A stretch of DNA of 59,371 nucleotides from an uncultured Flavobacteriales bacterium (GCA_938085105.1 CALKGK010000057.1:1-59371), one strand, 5' to 3'; positions 35,330 through 44,773 are shown, numbered from the stretch's first letter. Notes: a model not told the origin generated them from the sequence alone. Numbers and translations are program-made.

Positions 35330-35947
35330 TTACCTTTGATTGAGTTTTTGAATGAGACCAATGGCACTGCGCACCTCGTATTTTGCGAAGATGTTTCTTT
35401 TGTGCGACTCTACCGTTTTGATACTGATGAACAGCTCCTCTGCGATCTCTTGATTCTTTTTATCCTGAAGCACTAGGTCAAGCACTTCTTTTTCTCTTGT
35501 GCTAAGGATGACCTCCAAGTCCCTTTCTTCCTTGGCTTTCATCACCCCACTCAGTAACTGATCTTTGATACTATGGCTTAAGAAGGTCGTCCCATTTTCA
35601 CTGGAAAATGCAGCCAAAAGATCGGACAAGGAATCTGATTTTGAAATTACTCCTGTGGCGCCTGCGTTGATCCAATTTCTCACATCGTCATTTGCCACCT
35701 CTGCTGAATAAATAAATAAGCGTGGGGCTTTTGAGAGTAAAGGCTTTACATAAGGACGTGTATCACCATCTGACAAGTTCAAATCCAATAAAATAAAATC
35801 AACTTCATCCTTCTTCTTCAACCACTGCTCAAGGCGCTGGCAAGAAGTAATCACAATTTGATTGTATTCTCCAACATTCTTCTTCACAAAGTAGTCGATA
35901 GCTTCAGCAATCAAAGGGTGATCATCAACAACAAGGTATGAGGGCAT
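35330..35947 (-). CDS. Response regulator, NarL/LuxR type
   Basis: A 205-residue two-component regulator. The receiver (about 1-120) has the acidic pair in VVDDHPLI, phospho-acceptor aspartate in FILLDLNLSDG (about D54), the conserved Ser in IYSAE, and Lys in VISKSD. The C-terminal LuxR-type helix-turn-helix (about 145-205) has LSTREKEVLDLVLQ and IAEELFISIKTVESHKRNIFAKY, both close to consensus. Its likely partner is the TPR sensor kinase encoded at 36738-38603. A TATTTTTG -7 box (35974-35981) lies 26 bases before the ATG. Confidence 0.92.
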   Translation of the reverse strand: MPSYLVVDDHPLIAEAIDYFVKKNVGEYNQIVITSCQRLEQWLKKKDEVDFILLDLNLSDGDTRPYVKPLLSKAPRLFIYSAEVANDDVRNWINAGATGVISKSDSLSDLLAAFSSENGTTFLSHSIKDQLLSGVMKAKEERDLEVILSTREKEVLDLVLQDKKNQEIAEELFISIKTVESHKRNIFAKYEVRSAIGLIQKLNQR

Positions 35948-35973
35948 AAGTAAGTTTCAGTATTTTTAAATCA

Positions 35974-35981
35974 CAAAAATA
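35974..35981 (-). promoter_or_regulatory. -7 promoter box for the LuxR-type regulator gene
   Basis: The minus strand reads TATTTTTG, matching TAnnTTTG, 26 bases before the ATG at 35947. No -33 TTG at suitable spacing is clear. Confidence 0.35.
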
Positions 35982-36086
35982 TCAAGCCGAAACGATGCAT
36001 GTTAAAAACGAATCATGTGAACTGTCGGACAAATGTAATTTACGAAATCCAATAATCTTAACCAAAGTTCACCAATTTTCTAGCAA

Positions 36087-36647
36087 TCAGTCATTAATAG
36101 AAATCATCAAGGAAAATACTTTTCTTAATGATTGATGAATCTCTCGTTTTTTCAGCCCCAAACGAAGAGATGCGCTTTCCATGCTTTTTCCTTTTACGAT
36201 CATTTGAATCAACGCTCGCTCCTGATCGTTCCTTACTTGAGCGTATGAAGCAGACCCGGCGAATGCCTTGAGTTCCGTTCTCATTGTATAAGAGAGTTCT
36301 ATCCCTCCCTCTAAAGACTGAAAGATACTGCGATGAAGAACTTCAGGCCGGAAAGACTTGGAAACCAACCCTCTTGCTCCGAGTAGGTAGGCCTGTATCT
36401 GGCTCTCTAAATCAACAAAAGAACTGGTCAACAATAGTGGAATTGAATGGCTAAGACTCAAAGAATCTTCTAAAACCAAAATCGTCGACAAATCGGCCAA
36501 TATCACATCGTATTTGCTTTCTTCACGATAGAGGACTGGTGAAAAATCTTGGATCAGCTCGGCAGTGAAATCGGGAGACAGTTCAACTTTCTCTTTCATC
36601 ACTTCAGCCAGTATGGCTTTGGGGTCGATAATTCCTACTTGGATCAT
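36087..36647 (-). CDS. Divergent response regulator with degenerate DNA-binding domain
   Basis: A 186-residue protein (ATG at 36647) shaped like a NarL-type regulator. The receiver starts QVGIIDPKAI, with one acidic residue in place of the usual pair. An aspartate in DVILADLST (about D52) sits where phosphorylation occurs; the Thr/Ser in LLLTSSF and Lys in LVSKSF are kept. The helix-turn-helix region (about 135-186) aligns with LuxR proteins but lacks most consensus residues: NDQERALIQMIVKGKSMES, then LGLKKREIHQSLRK. It lies just downstream of the sensor kinase gene, so they probably belong together. It may be an altered or DNA-binding-impaired regulator. Confidence 0.75.
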   Translation of the reverse strand: MIQVGIIDPKAILAEVMKEKVELSPDFTAELIQDFSPVLYREESKYDVILADLSTILVLEDSLSLSHSIPLLLTSSFVDLESQIQAYLLGARGLVSKSFRPEVLHRSIFQSLEGGIELSYTMRTELKAFAGSASYAQVRNDQERALIQMIVKGKSMESASLRLGLKKREIHQSLRKVFSLMISIND

Positions 36648-36737
36648 GTTCAGGGCTTTGAACAAAAATCGCACAAAACACTGATTTCGAGCTACGAAGA
36701 ATGCCGTATTCCTATCGAAGACCTCTCACGTTCCAAG

Positions 36738-38603
36738 TTACATGGTCTTTGGAATGTCGAAGGAAATTTGGGTTCCGCCATTGTTCTCCAGTTTAAATTG
36801 TCCGCCCAAAGCGAGCACTCTTGCCTTCATATTGTTGAGTCCGTTGCCCATGTTTTCCCCTTCGCTTTCAAAGCCTTTTCCATCATCAATGATCTGAAAA
36901 GAGAAGACCTCTTGTTCTGAGCGAATCTTGATGGTGATGTTGCTGCAATTGGCATGTTTGATGGCGTTGTTCACTGCTTCCTGACAAATTCGGTAAATTC
37001 CCAAAGCCTTGCTGGCCGGAATTTCTTCGGCAATTCTCGGAAAATCAACGTTGGATTCCACTTCAAAACGCTCGAGAAAACGATTCAATTCCTCACCGAA
37101 GTCGCTTAAGCTGATGGCATTTTCCTTGGCCGCCCAAATGGTTTTGCGCAATTCCTGCATCGCTCCTCTGCTAAAATCAGAAATGGCGTCCAATTGTCCT
37201 TTCAACTCTTCATCTTCACTTCGGTAGGAAAGCACATCCAACTTGCTCGTTATTAAGGTGAGCTCAGCGCCAATATGATCGTGCAAATCTCTTGAAATAC
37301 GCACTTTTTCTTCTTGCGCCTCCAGGGCGATGGCTTTTCGCTTTGCTTCTTTTTGAGCAATTCTTTTACGAGCGAAGAGGAAGAGTGCAATCAAAAGAAG
37401 TACTGCAAAAACAATGATTCCTTTAATCCACAGGTCTTTTACCTCGTTGGCAGCCCTCTCCTTTTCCGCTTCAAGCTGATTGGCGAGCGCTTTTGCCTTG
37501 CTTTCCTTCAGTTCCAGTTGCTTTTCCAGAGAAATCACCGTTATCTGTGCTTCCTCTTGCAACATGGAATCTTGGTATGCATTTACCAGATCAACATACT
37601 CAATGGCATTTTTGAAGGTTCTTTTGGCTGAATAATAATCAACAAAACTCTGATAAAGATGCTCCTTCTCTTTCCATGAACCAATATTGCCATACAGCGC
37701 TTCTGCTTCAAATAGATGATTTTTAGCGCTGCGAAGAAGGTTCAATTTGATATCGGTTCGAGCCAAACGAGCGTGCGCAAAGGCCATTCCCGACTTACTC
37801 CCAACTTCTTCATACCATCCTAAAATGTTCTCGAAATTGCTCTTGGCTGATAAATAATCTCCTTGGAGCTCATTGATGACACCCAAATTTCGAAAGTATT
37901 CAGTAGTTCTGATGGATTCTAATTTTTGAGCAAGGGCGAGATCTTCCTTCAAGATTTGCTCGGCAGCAGTTCGTTCGTTCAAAGAAATGAGCTGTGAAGC
38001 GGCGTTGGTTCTGGCCAAGAGGTAGCTCAAAGAATCTCCAACTTCAAGAAATAGCTTGGCTGCTTCCAACTGAGTGTCATGAGCCTCTCGATAGCTTTTA
38101 GCAACACCAAGAAGGTTTCCAACGTTATTTTTTATTTGTGCCGAACGGTAGGCATCGCCCAATTCTAAATAGATCTCTGCGGCTTTGGAATACTCTTCCA
38201 TGGCGAGCTTAAGATTGCCCATTTCTTGGTGAGCAAGGGCAATTTTCGATCTACTCGCTGCAATGCCCGCTCGGTCTCCCGATGCTTCCCTCAAGGCCAA
38301 ACTCATTTCTCCCAATTCCTTTAATCGGGTGTAATTTCCTTCGCTATGGTATGCAAAAGTGGCGTCGTTGTAAGCCAATGCCAAAAGAGAATCCGATTCC
38401 ATTTCTTTCGCAAGAGCGATGGCCTTTTCACCGTACTCTTTAGAAATACTGATGTTCTCGTAAGCCGCAAAGTATGCGATGTCGCGATAAGTTTGAAGCT
38501 CATGAGTGGGTGAATCAAAACTTTTTAACGAGAGTAGGGAGTCCAGTTGTGCATTCAAACACAATCCGCTGAGGAGAAGACTAAGGGTGCAAATCAACTT
38601 CAT
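36738..38603 (-). CDS. TPR-repeat sensor histidine kinase (NarX/DesK type)
   Basis: A 621-residue sensor kinase (ATG at 38603). A signal peptide (ends CLNAQ) precedes about seven tetratricopeptide repeats (roughly 40-350), a coiled coil, one membrane helix (IKGIIVFAVLLLIALFLFA, about 395-413), and the kinase core: dimerisation helix with H441 in ISRDLHDHIGAELT, and the ATPase with N box NAIKHA and DDGKGF. This HisKA_3 layout pairs with NarL-type regulators; one lies two genes downstream. The TPR sensor domain would sit in the periplasm. A near -7 box (TACATTTA) lies upstream. UvrA-like is divergent. Confidence 0.93.
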   Translation of the reverse strand: MKLICTLSLLLSGLCLNAQLDSLLSLKSFDSPTHELQTYRDIAYFAAYENISISKEYGEKAIALAKEMESDSLLALAYNDATFAYHSEGNYTRLKELGEMSLALREASGDRAGIAASRSKIALAHQEMGNLKLAMEEYSKAAEIYLELGDAYRSAQIKNNVGNLLGVAKSYREAHDTQLEAAKLFLEVGDSLSYLLARTNAASQLISLNERTAAEQILKEDLALAQKLESIRTTEYFRNLGVINELQGDYLSAKSNFENILGWYEEVGSKSGMAFAHARLARTDIKLNLLRSAKNHLFEAEALYGNIGSWKEKEHLYQSFVDYYSAKRTFKNAIEYVDLVNAYQDSMLQEEAQITVISLEKQLELKESKAKALANQLEAEKERAANEVKDLWIKGIIVFAVLLLIALFLFARKRIAQKEAKRKAIALEAQEEKVRISRDLHDHIGAELTLITSKLDVLSYRSEDEELKGQLDAISDFSRGAMQELRKTIWAAKENAISLSDFGEELNRFLERFEVESNVDFPRIAEEIPASKALGIYRICQEAVNNAIKHANCSNITIKIRSEQEVFSFQIIDDGKGFESEGENMGNGLNNMKARVLALGGQFKLENNGGTQISFDIPKTM

Positions 38604-38703
38604 GAAGTAAATGTACATTTTCTCGTTTTCTTCTTGCTTGCTTATCCAAATCATGCTCTTACTTACGAAAATGAAGCAATAAAGTTGGGCGAAGATGCTT
38701 TGC

Positions 38704-38711
38704 TAACTTTG
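38704..38711 (+). promoter_or_regulatory. -7 promoter box for the UvrA-like gene
   Basis: TAACTTTG matches TAnnTTTG exactly and ends four bases before the ATG at 38716. A TTG at 38685-38687 lies 16 bases upstream, slightly closer than usual. The transcript should be leaderless. Confidence 0.5.
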
Positions 38712-38715
38712 TGCC

Positions 38716-41700
38716 ATGGATGGAAAGCACGATCCCAAATTATCGCTTCGTATTCGCGGTGCACGAGAGAACAATTTAAAGAACATCTCCCTGGACCTCC
38801 CACACCATCAATTGATTGGTGTTATTGGTCCCTCGGGCTCGGGGAAATCTTCCCTGGTGCATGAGGTGATCGCACAGGAGGCTCAAAGTGCTTTTTTGGA
38901 GTTCGTTCCTCGTAGTCAGCATAAATTCCTACCCAAACTTACTCCTGTAGATGTGGACGAAATTGAGGGTTTACGACCTGTAGTGGCTCTGAAACAATCT
39001 GCTGTTCTGGGCACAAAGTCAAGCACTTCGTTGGGCACAAGCACCGGACTCTACGATCATTTCAGACTCCTCTTCGCTCGTTTTGCAGAATCTGAAACTG
39101 AGCAAAAAGCCAAAAGAAGTTTCTTTTCGCATCATCACCCAGAAGGCGCCTGCCAAGAATGCAGAGGAATTGGAAGGGTGGAATTCATCGATGAAGGCAA
39201 GTTAATCCAAGATCCCACAAGGAGCCTCCGTGATGGCTGCCTTTCTCCCACTCTGCCGAACGGATACATCATGTATTCCCAAGTAACGCTGGAATCCTTG
39301 AACATGGTTTGTGAAGCGCACGACTTCAACATTGATATTCCATGGCAAGATTTGAGTGCGTCTCAAAAAGAGGTCATTTTCAACGGGTCCACACGAATCA
39401 AAGTTCCCCTTGGAAAACATAGCGAAGAGAGTCGTTTAAAATGGACGGGCTTAAAAGCAAAAGCGCGGGAAGCCGATTTCTATCAAGGTATTCTGAAAAG
39501 CATGAACGGTATTCTTGCCCGAGATCGAAACCCGAACATTCTTAAATATACCAGTTCAAAAACTTGTCCTTCATGCAATGGAAAACGCTTGAATGATTTG
39601 GCATTGTCGTTCACCATTCTCAACCAGAACATCGCCCATTACAAGGAACTTCCTCTCCGTGAACTTCATGATTCTATACTTGATATCGAGCAAGGTATTC
39701 CCGCTGCTGCATCGGTTTGCGGACTGATGAAAAAACAAATCAAACAGTACCTGGATTTTGGTTTTGAGCTGCTTTCCATGGATTCAAACTTGAGCGAGAT
39801 GTCTTCTGGACAGTCCCAGGTACTCCACATTCTTTCTCAGGTGGATTCTGGTTTGACGGATTTGATTTATGTTTTTGATGAACCGAGCTCCGGTTTGCAC
39901 CCCAGCATGCGCCAAAAACTGATCACCATTTTCAAAAGTCTTGTGGAGATTGGGAACACTGTTTTCATTGTAGAACATGATTTTCAGATGATTGCGCAAT
40001 GCGACCACCTCGTTGAACTTGGTCCAGGAGCCGGCAGCGAAGGTGGTGAACTGCTGTTCCAAGGGACTTTAGATTCCTATTTGAAACAGGCCCCTTCGAT
40101 TACAGCCAAATTCCTTCAGCAAGAAATAAATCGAATTTCTTCAGCCAGAAAACTCCCCGGCTCCATTTCATTTTCGAAAGCTAAGAACTTCACGGGGCGC
40201 GATTACAAAGGGAAATTTTCTGTTCTCCCCGCTAGCCCTTCGACCCAAAGTCAGGAAGACTTCCTATGGATTGAAAACCAATTTCCTGAGGCCATCCACA
40301 TTACACAACAAGCGATTGGAAAAAATGCTCGGAGCAACCCAGCAACCTACATCGGTTTGGCTGAATTACTTCGAGATGCCTTCGCTAAGGTGGCGAAAAC
40401 GGAAGGCTTGGATTTGAAGAAAAGTCACTTCAGTTTCAACACAAAAGGTGGTCGTTGCGAGACGTGCTTGGGTGCGGGAAAAATTGAAGTGGGAATGCAC
40501 TTTTTGGGGAAGGTTGAAACGGTGTGCGAAACCTGCTCTGGCAAGCGGTTCAAAAAGGAGGTTTTGGCTTGCACACTCGACGGAATGAACATTTCAGATG
40601 TTTTCGACATGAGCGTATCGAAGGCAATGGAACACTTCACAAAGGGTAAGGGAAAGCATGAACTGATTCTTCGATGTCTATCGCTTCTCAATGCTTTGGG
40701 CTTGGGTTATTTGATTTTGGGACAATCTTCGGGAAGTCTTTCAGGTGGTGAAGCGAAAAGAATAAAACTGGCCAAACATCTTTTAAGCAATCGAAATGAT
40801 GGTCAGCTGTATCTCATCAACGAACCTGGGGCGGGCTTGCATGAGAAGGACCTCAGTAAGCTCATTGCTCTTCTCAAAAACTTGTGCGAATCTGGACATG
40901 GCGTCATCGTTCATGCCTTTCGAAAAGCCCTTCTTTTGGAGGCGGATGTTTTGCTCAACTCTGAAGATCTTCAGCCCTATTTTGATCCCATCATTCAAAA
41001 TTTAGATCAAAAACACGATAAAAAGGCGGTAAATGAAATCGTGCTAAAAGGTGTCAACACCAATAATCTGAAGCACATCGATCTCGTCATTCCAAAGCAA
41101 AAAATCACCGCAATCATTGGTCGATCAGGGTCTGGAAAGTCTTCTCTCGCCTTTGGCACGATCGCTGCCGAATGCGAATCACGCTACCTAAAAAATTGGA
41201 GTCCGCACATCCAAGATTTGCTCAGACAGAACAACACTGCCGACCTCGAACAAGCCAAGGGACTGAGTGCATGCGTTGCTCTTCGCCAGTTCGAACACCA
41301 AAAGAACAATAAATCCACGGTAGAAACGGTGACGGGAATGGGGCTTCCTTTGCGCTTGCTCTTCTCTCGTTTGTATCAACTGGAGCACCACGATACCGAA
41401 ATAGAGGCCAGCGAATTTTCGTATCACCGAGCCTCTTCGGCTTGCCCCACCTGCAAAGGAAAAGGTGAGGTACAAGTCATTCGAGAAGAAGAGCTCGTTG
41501 CCGATTGGAACGTGGATTTGGCCGAGGCCTTCATTCAAAACAATGCGCTCAATTATTTCACGAACCCTCATGGACAATTCATGGCGGTTTGGAATCAACT
41601 CTCCCAAGAATTCGGTTTTCAGAATGGTCCGCTCAATTCCTGGAATGAAGAGCAGCTGAATTTGTTCTGGCACGGGAGCGGTGATCGCATCTACGAATGT

Positions 41701-43302
41701 ACTTGGCAATTCAAGAACAAAAGCCGAAGCGGAGAGCAAAAACTTGCGGCTCCTTGGCGTGGAATTGTGACGGAACTCTATCAAGAATTCTCCTTGAAAA
41801 AAGACAATAAAAACGCCGATGCACTGCGGAACTTGTTCACTACTGATGCGTGTCCGAAATGCAATGGGAAACGGCTGAATGATCGGGTTTTATCTTTCAA
41901 GCATCGAGGACACTCTTATTACGATTGGAGTGCAATGAGCATTGATTCCTTGAATCACTTTCTTCAAACTGGAGCACAGAATGCAGCAGAGCAACAACTT
42001 TACGCCCGCTGTTTCCGCTACCTCAAACCACTCCTAAATGCTTTGATTGAGCTTGGTTTGGGAGAGGTAAATTTGAAGGAAGGAAAGAATAATTTGAGTT
42101 CTGGAAATCAACGAGCATTGCAATTGGCTGGTGCAAGTCATTCCTCTTTGAGCGGTATGATTTTCATTCTTGATGAACCGAGTTGGGGGATGAACAAAAA
42201 GCAGATCCAAGCCCTTCAGCACATGCTTCAAACTTTGAAGGAAAAGGGAAATACTGTTCTTCTGGTTGAACATCGGAGAGAACTGATTGAAAGTGCAGAC
42301 CACCTCATCGAATTGGGCCCGAAAGGCGGAGAAGAAGGAGGCCGCTTGGTGTATCAAGGGGAGCTTAAAAACGATCTTGCCCAAAGCTCAAAATCCGAAC
42401 AAAACAGAGACGAAGGTTTCACGACTGTTCAGCATGGAACGGATCATGTTTTAGCTTCCTTCGAAGACATTCAGCTCGAAGCCCCCTTCCCCCATTCGTT
42501 GAAGATTCGGGAGTCTCAACTTGATTTCCTCTATTTGGAAGATGAAAAGCAACGTAAAGAATTCTTGAGTAAGGTGATGATGGATGGCCTTACTCTTGGA
42601 CGTTCTCCCTTCGCGAGCGTTGAAGGAAAAGCTGAATCGTTCAAAGTGACCTTTTTGGAGCAAAACCGACCTCGACCAAACACCGATCTCCTGCATTTCC
42701 TGGACTTGTCTGCAACACTCCAAAAAAGCTTTAAGGACTTGGATTCATCGAAAGCGGAAGGTTTGAAAACTGGGCATTTTTCGAGAACACATTCGCTGGG
42801 ACGTTGCTCCTTTTGTAAAGGTTCAGGAAAGGAAGTGATTGCTATGGATTTTATGGATGATCTCAGCAACTCGTGTGAAGCCTGTGATGGAACCGGTTTC
42901 AAGCCAGAGGTACTGATGCATCAATTTGAAGGACACTCCATTCAGGATGTGCTTCACAAAAGCATTGCTCAGCTGGAAGACCTGTGGCCTATCCTTTTTT
43001 CCAGTTCAAAGAAGCAGCTTCACTCGGCTTCACTCCTATTTCAACAGCTCCAACAAGCCCAATTGGGTCATTTGACCTTGGACCGGAGAATCAAGACTTT
43101 ATCTGGAGGCGAATGGCAGCGTGTGCAACTCATCAAGGGACTCTTGGCTAATGAAGCAAAAACAGATGGCCTCATTGTTGACGAAGCTTTCCTTGGTTTG
43201 AACCAGCGAGATCAACAGGCCATGATGGAACTTTACCTGAACCTTGCGAAGATGGGGACCTATGTCCTGCTTTCATCAAACCAAGCATTCTCCTTGCTAT
43301 AG
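38716..43302 (+). CDS. Tandem-duplicated UvrA-like ATPase with four ABC modules
   Basis: A 1528-residue UvrA-like protein; normal UvrA has about 940. Residues 1-770 and 771-1528 are two copies of a UvrA-like chain. Each first module has a P-loop (GPSGSGKSS 38-46; GRSGSGKSS 802-810), Walker B (VFDEPSSGLHP; ILDEPSWGM) but a weak signature (SSGQS 363-367; SSGNQ 1128-1132). Each second module lacks a P-loop but has a good signature (LSGGE 675-679 and 1462-1466). The second Walker B regions are altered (INEPG, VDEAF). CxxC pairs stand at 146, 284, 581, 604 and 910, 1046, 1364, 1387. The role may be DNA damage sensing or drug resistance; no UvrB-binding domain is evident. A leaderless promoter precedes it. 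Confidence 0.9.
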   Translation: MDGKHDPKLSLRIRGARENNLKNISLDLPHHQLIGVIGPSGSGKSSLVHEVIAQEAQSAFLEFVPRSQHKFLPKLTPVDVDEIEGLRPVVALKQSAVLGTKSSTSLGTSTGLYDHFRLLFARFAESETEQKAKRSFFSHHHPEGACQECRGIGRVEFIDEGKLIQDPTRSLRDGCLSPTLPNGYIMYSQVTLESLNMVCEAHDFNIDIPWQDLSASQKEVIFNGSTRIKVPLGKHSEESRLKWTGLKAKAREADFYQGILKSMNGILARDRNPNILKYTSSKTCPSCNGKRLNDLALSFTILNQNIAHYKELPLRELHDSILDIEQGIPAAASVCGLMKKQIKQYLDFGFELLSMDSNLSEMSSGQSQVLHILSQVDSGLTDLIYVFDEPSSGLHPSMRQKLITIFKSLVEIGNTVFIVEHDFQMIAQCDHLVELGPGAGSEGGELLFQGTLDSYLKQAPSITAKFLQQEINRISSARKLPGSISFSKAKNFTGRDYKGKFSVLPASPSTQSQEDFLWIENQFPEAIHITQQAIGKNARSNPATYIGLAELLRDAFAKVAKTEGLDLKKSHFSFNTKGGRCETCLGAGKIEVGMHFLGKVETVCETCSGKRFKKEVLACTLDGMNISDVFDMSVSKAMEHFTKGKGKHELILRCLSLLNALGLGYLILGQSSGSLSGGEAKRIKLAKHLLSNRNDGQLYLINEPGAGLHEKDLSKLIALLKNLCESGHGVIVHAFRKALLLEADVLLNSEDLQPYFDPIIQNLDQKHDKKAVNEIVLKGVNTNNLKHIDLVIPKQKITAIIGRSGSGKSSLAFGTIAAECESRYLKNWSPHIQDLLRQNNTADLEQAKGLSACVALRQFEHQKNNKSTVETVTGMGLPLRLLFSRLYQLEHHDTEIEASEFSYHRASSACPTCKGKGEVQVIREEELVADWNVDLAEAFIQNNALNYFTNPHGQFMAVWNQLSQEFGFQNGPLNSWNEEQLNLFWHGSGDRIYECTWQFKNKSRSGEQKLAAPWRGIVTELYQEFSLKKDNKNADALRNLFTTDACPKCNGKRLNDRVLSFKHRGHSYYDWSAMSIDSLNHFLQTGAQNAAEQQLYARCFRYLKPLLNALIELGLGEVNLKEGKNNLSSGNQRALQLAGASHSSLSGMIFILDEPSWGMNKKQIQALQHMLQTLKEKGNTVLLVEHRRELIESADHLIELGPKGGEEGGRLVYQGELKNDLAQSSKSEQNRDEGFTTVQHGTDHVLASFEDIQLEAPFPHSLKIRESQLDFLYLEDEKQRKEFLSKVMMDGLTLGRSPFASVEGKAESFKVTFLEQNRPRPNTDLLHFLDLSATLQKSFKDLDSSKAEGLKTGHFSRTHSLGRCSFCKGSGKEVIAMDFMDDLSNSCEACDGTGFKPEVLMHQFEGHSIQDVLHKSIAQLEDLWPILFSSSKKQLHSASLLFQQLQQAQLGHLTLDRRIKTLSGGEWQRVQLIKGLLANEAKTDGLIVDEAFLGLNQRDQQAMMELYLNLAKMGTYVLLSSNQAFSLL

Positions 43303-43438
43303 CACTTTTACAGCTAGAGGCTTGATGGTGAAAAGTTGATGGCTTGAAACGGAGAAGATGACCAACTCCTTCCCTGAGCTTTATGGGATGATTTTCTTCA
43401 CTGCTTTAAAACAACTACCTTTTACCAAAGTAAAAACT

Positions 43439-44695
43439 ATGAAACACTGTACTATTCTTCTTTTCTGTTTTCTTTCGATCTCTGGTCTTGCACAAGAAAC
43501 TTGGCTTCAGTTGAATTCTCCGAGTGAACGCGATTTGGAATGTGTCCATTTCATTGATCCCACGACCTGTTACATCGGCGGGGATAGTGTCCTTTTGAAA
43601 ACAGTAGACAGTGGTCTCAACTTTGAGATTTTGGATCTTTCTGGTATTGCCCCCCTGAATAATCAAAGCTATGTGATTAGCGACATGCATTGGGACAATG
43701 AAGATGAAGGATGGATTGTTCTTACCAACTGGGGAGGCCTTTACAAAACAACGGATGGCGGAGAAACGTGGAGCTTGGATTCGCCGGCAAATGCTGGATT
43801 TTGTCAATTCAAATCCATCGAGAAGTCGCCCAATGGAAAGCTCTTTCTTGGCGGGGCAGGTTGTTTCACTGGATCCTTGATCGATTACTTTGAAAACGGC
43901 CTTTGGCAAAGCGCAACACTTCCTGAAAACTGGGACACTTCAGACATTGTAAATACCATCAACTTCTACACGGAAGACCTTGGTTTAGCAGGGACCAGTA
44001 CTGGGAAAATCCTCCGAAGCACCGATGGTGGATTGAATTGGTATTACATCGAGCAAGATGTTGTGGAAAACATCAACATCACTGATTTTGCCTTCGCCAA
44101 TCAAGCTAAATTTGTGCTCTGTTATGCTTCCGAAAACATTTCCTTTGGCTTTCTAGAAAGTACAGATCAAGGTGAAACATGGGCATCTGATCTTGACCTC
44201 AGTACCTTCTTCTACCCCAACATTCACGGTGCTTATCTTTCGGATGTTGGAACCTCCTATTTTGTGGGATCTTTTGGAAACTTAGAAGAAGAACAAGGCT
44301 ATATCACCTCCTACCCAGCTCCACAGAACTTGACAGTAAATGAAGTCTTGAAAGACGTCCATGGAATGGGAAATACCGTTTTTGCTGTGGGACACAATGC
44401 GAGTATTTATTCAAGACCACCGATTGTGAATCTCGAAGAAAATTACCTTGAAGCCGATGTGTTGAACAGCTATCCCAATCCGAATGAGGGTGTTCTCCAC
44501 TTGTCGTTCATCCGATCAAATTGGAAGGAGTACACCATTGTCAATACCTTAGGAGAAGTCTGCCTCAAAGGAACATTCAAAGAGGATTTCAGTTCCAATG
44601 GAACCTTGGATCTTCGTTTTCTCCCGGCTGGCGCCTATTTCTTAAACTTGATGGGGAATGACTCTCAGGAAAGCACTCGTTTTATTGTGAAATAA
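43439..44695 (+). CDS. Type IX-secreted protein with YCF48/BNR-like repeats
   Basis: A 418-residue exported protein (ATG at 43439, signal ends SGLAQ). The body has propeller-type repeats such as DLECVHFIDPTTCYIGGDSVLLKT..., YKTTDGGETW, LRSTDGGLNWY and LESTDQGETW, the Asp-box pattern of YCF48/BNR proteins. The C-terminal 75 residues, from LNSYPNPNEGVLHL to STRFIVK, are a type A sorting domain for the type IX secretion system. It is likely a surface or extracellular protein; no enzymatic residues are apparent. TACCTTTT (43416-43423) upstream is a near -7 box. It follows the UvrA-like gene by 136 bases. Confidence 0.85.
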   Translation: MKHCTILLFCFLSISGLAQETWLQLNSPSERDLECVHFIDPTTCYIGGDSVLLKTVDSGLNFEILDLSGIAPLNNQSYVISDMHWDNEDEGWIVLTNWGGLYKTTDGGETWSLDSPANAGFCQFKSIEKSPNGKLFLGGAGCFTGSLIDYFENGLWQSATLPENWDTSDIVNTINFYTEDLGLAGTSTGKILRSTDGGLNWYYIEQDVVENINITDFAFANQAKFVLCYASENISFGFLESTDQGETWASDLDLSTFFYPNIHGAYLSDVGTSYFVGSFGNLEEEQGYITSYPAPQNLTVNEVLKDVHGMGNTVFAVGHNASIYSRPPIVNLEENYLEADVLNSYPNPNEGVLHLSFIRSNWKEYTIVNTLGEVCLKGTFKEDFSSNGTLDLRFLPAGAYFLNLMGNDSQESTRFIVK

Positions 44696-44721
44696 TTGAG
44701 CAAAAAACCTGTCCGAAAAAC

Positions 44722-44773
44722 TTAATATCACAGCTTTTATCACCTCATTAATATCACAGCTTTTAGCATCTCA
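44722..44773 (+). repeat. Two tandem 26-base repeats
   Basis: A 26-base unit beginning TTAATATCACAGCTTTTA occurs twice head to tail (44722-44747 and 44748-44773) with two mismatches. It lies 27 bases after the stop of the type IX cargo gene and 89 bases before the next start. It could be a regulator-binding site or a remnant repeat. Confidence 0.75.

Noticed and set aside
41026-43302. Second half of the UvrA-like gene as a separate gene
   Set aside because: The frame is continuous through the junction with no stop or clear start, so a single fused gene is the simpler reading, although an assembly error cannot be excluded from the sequence alone.
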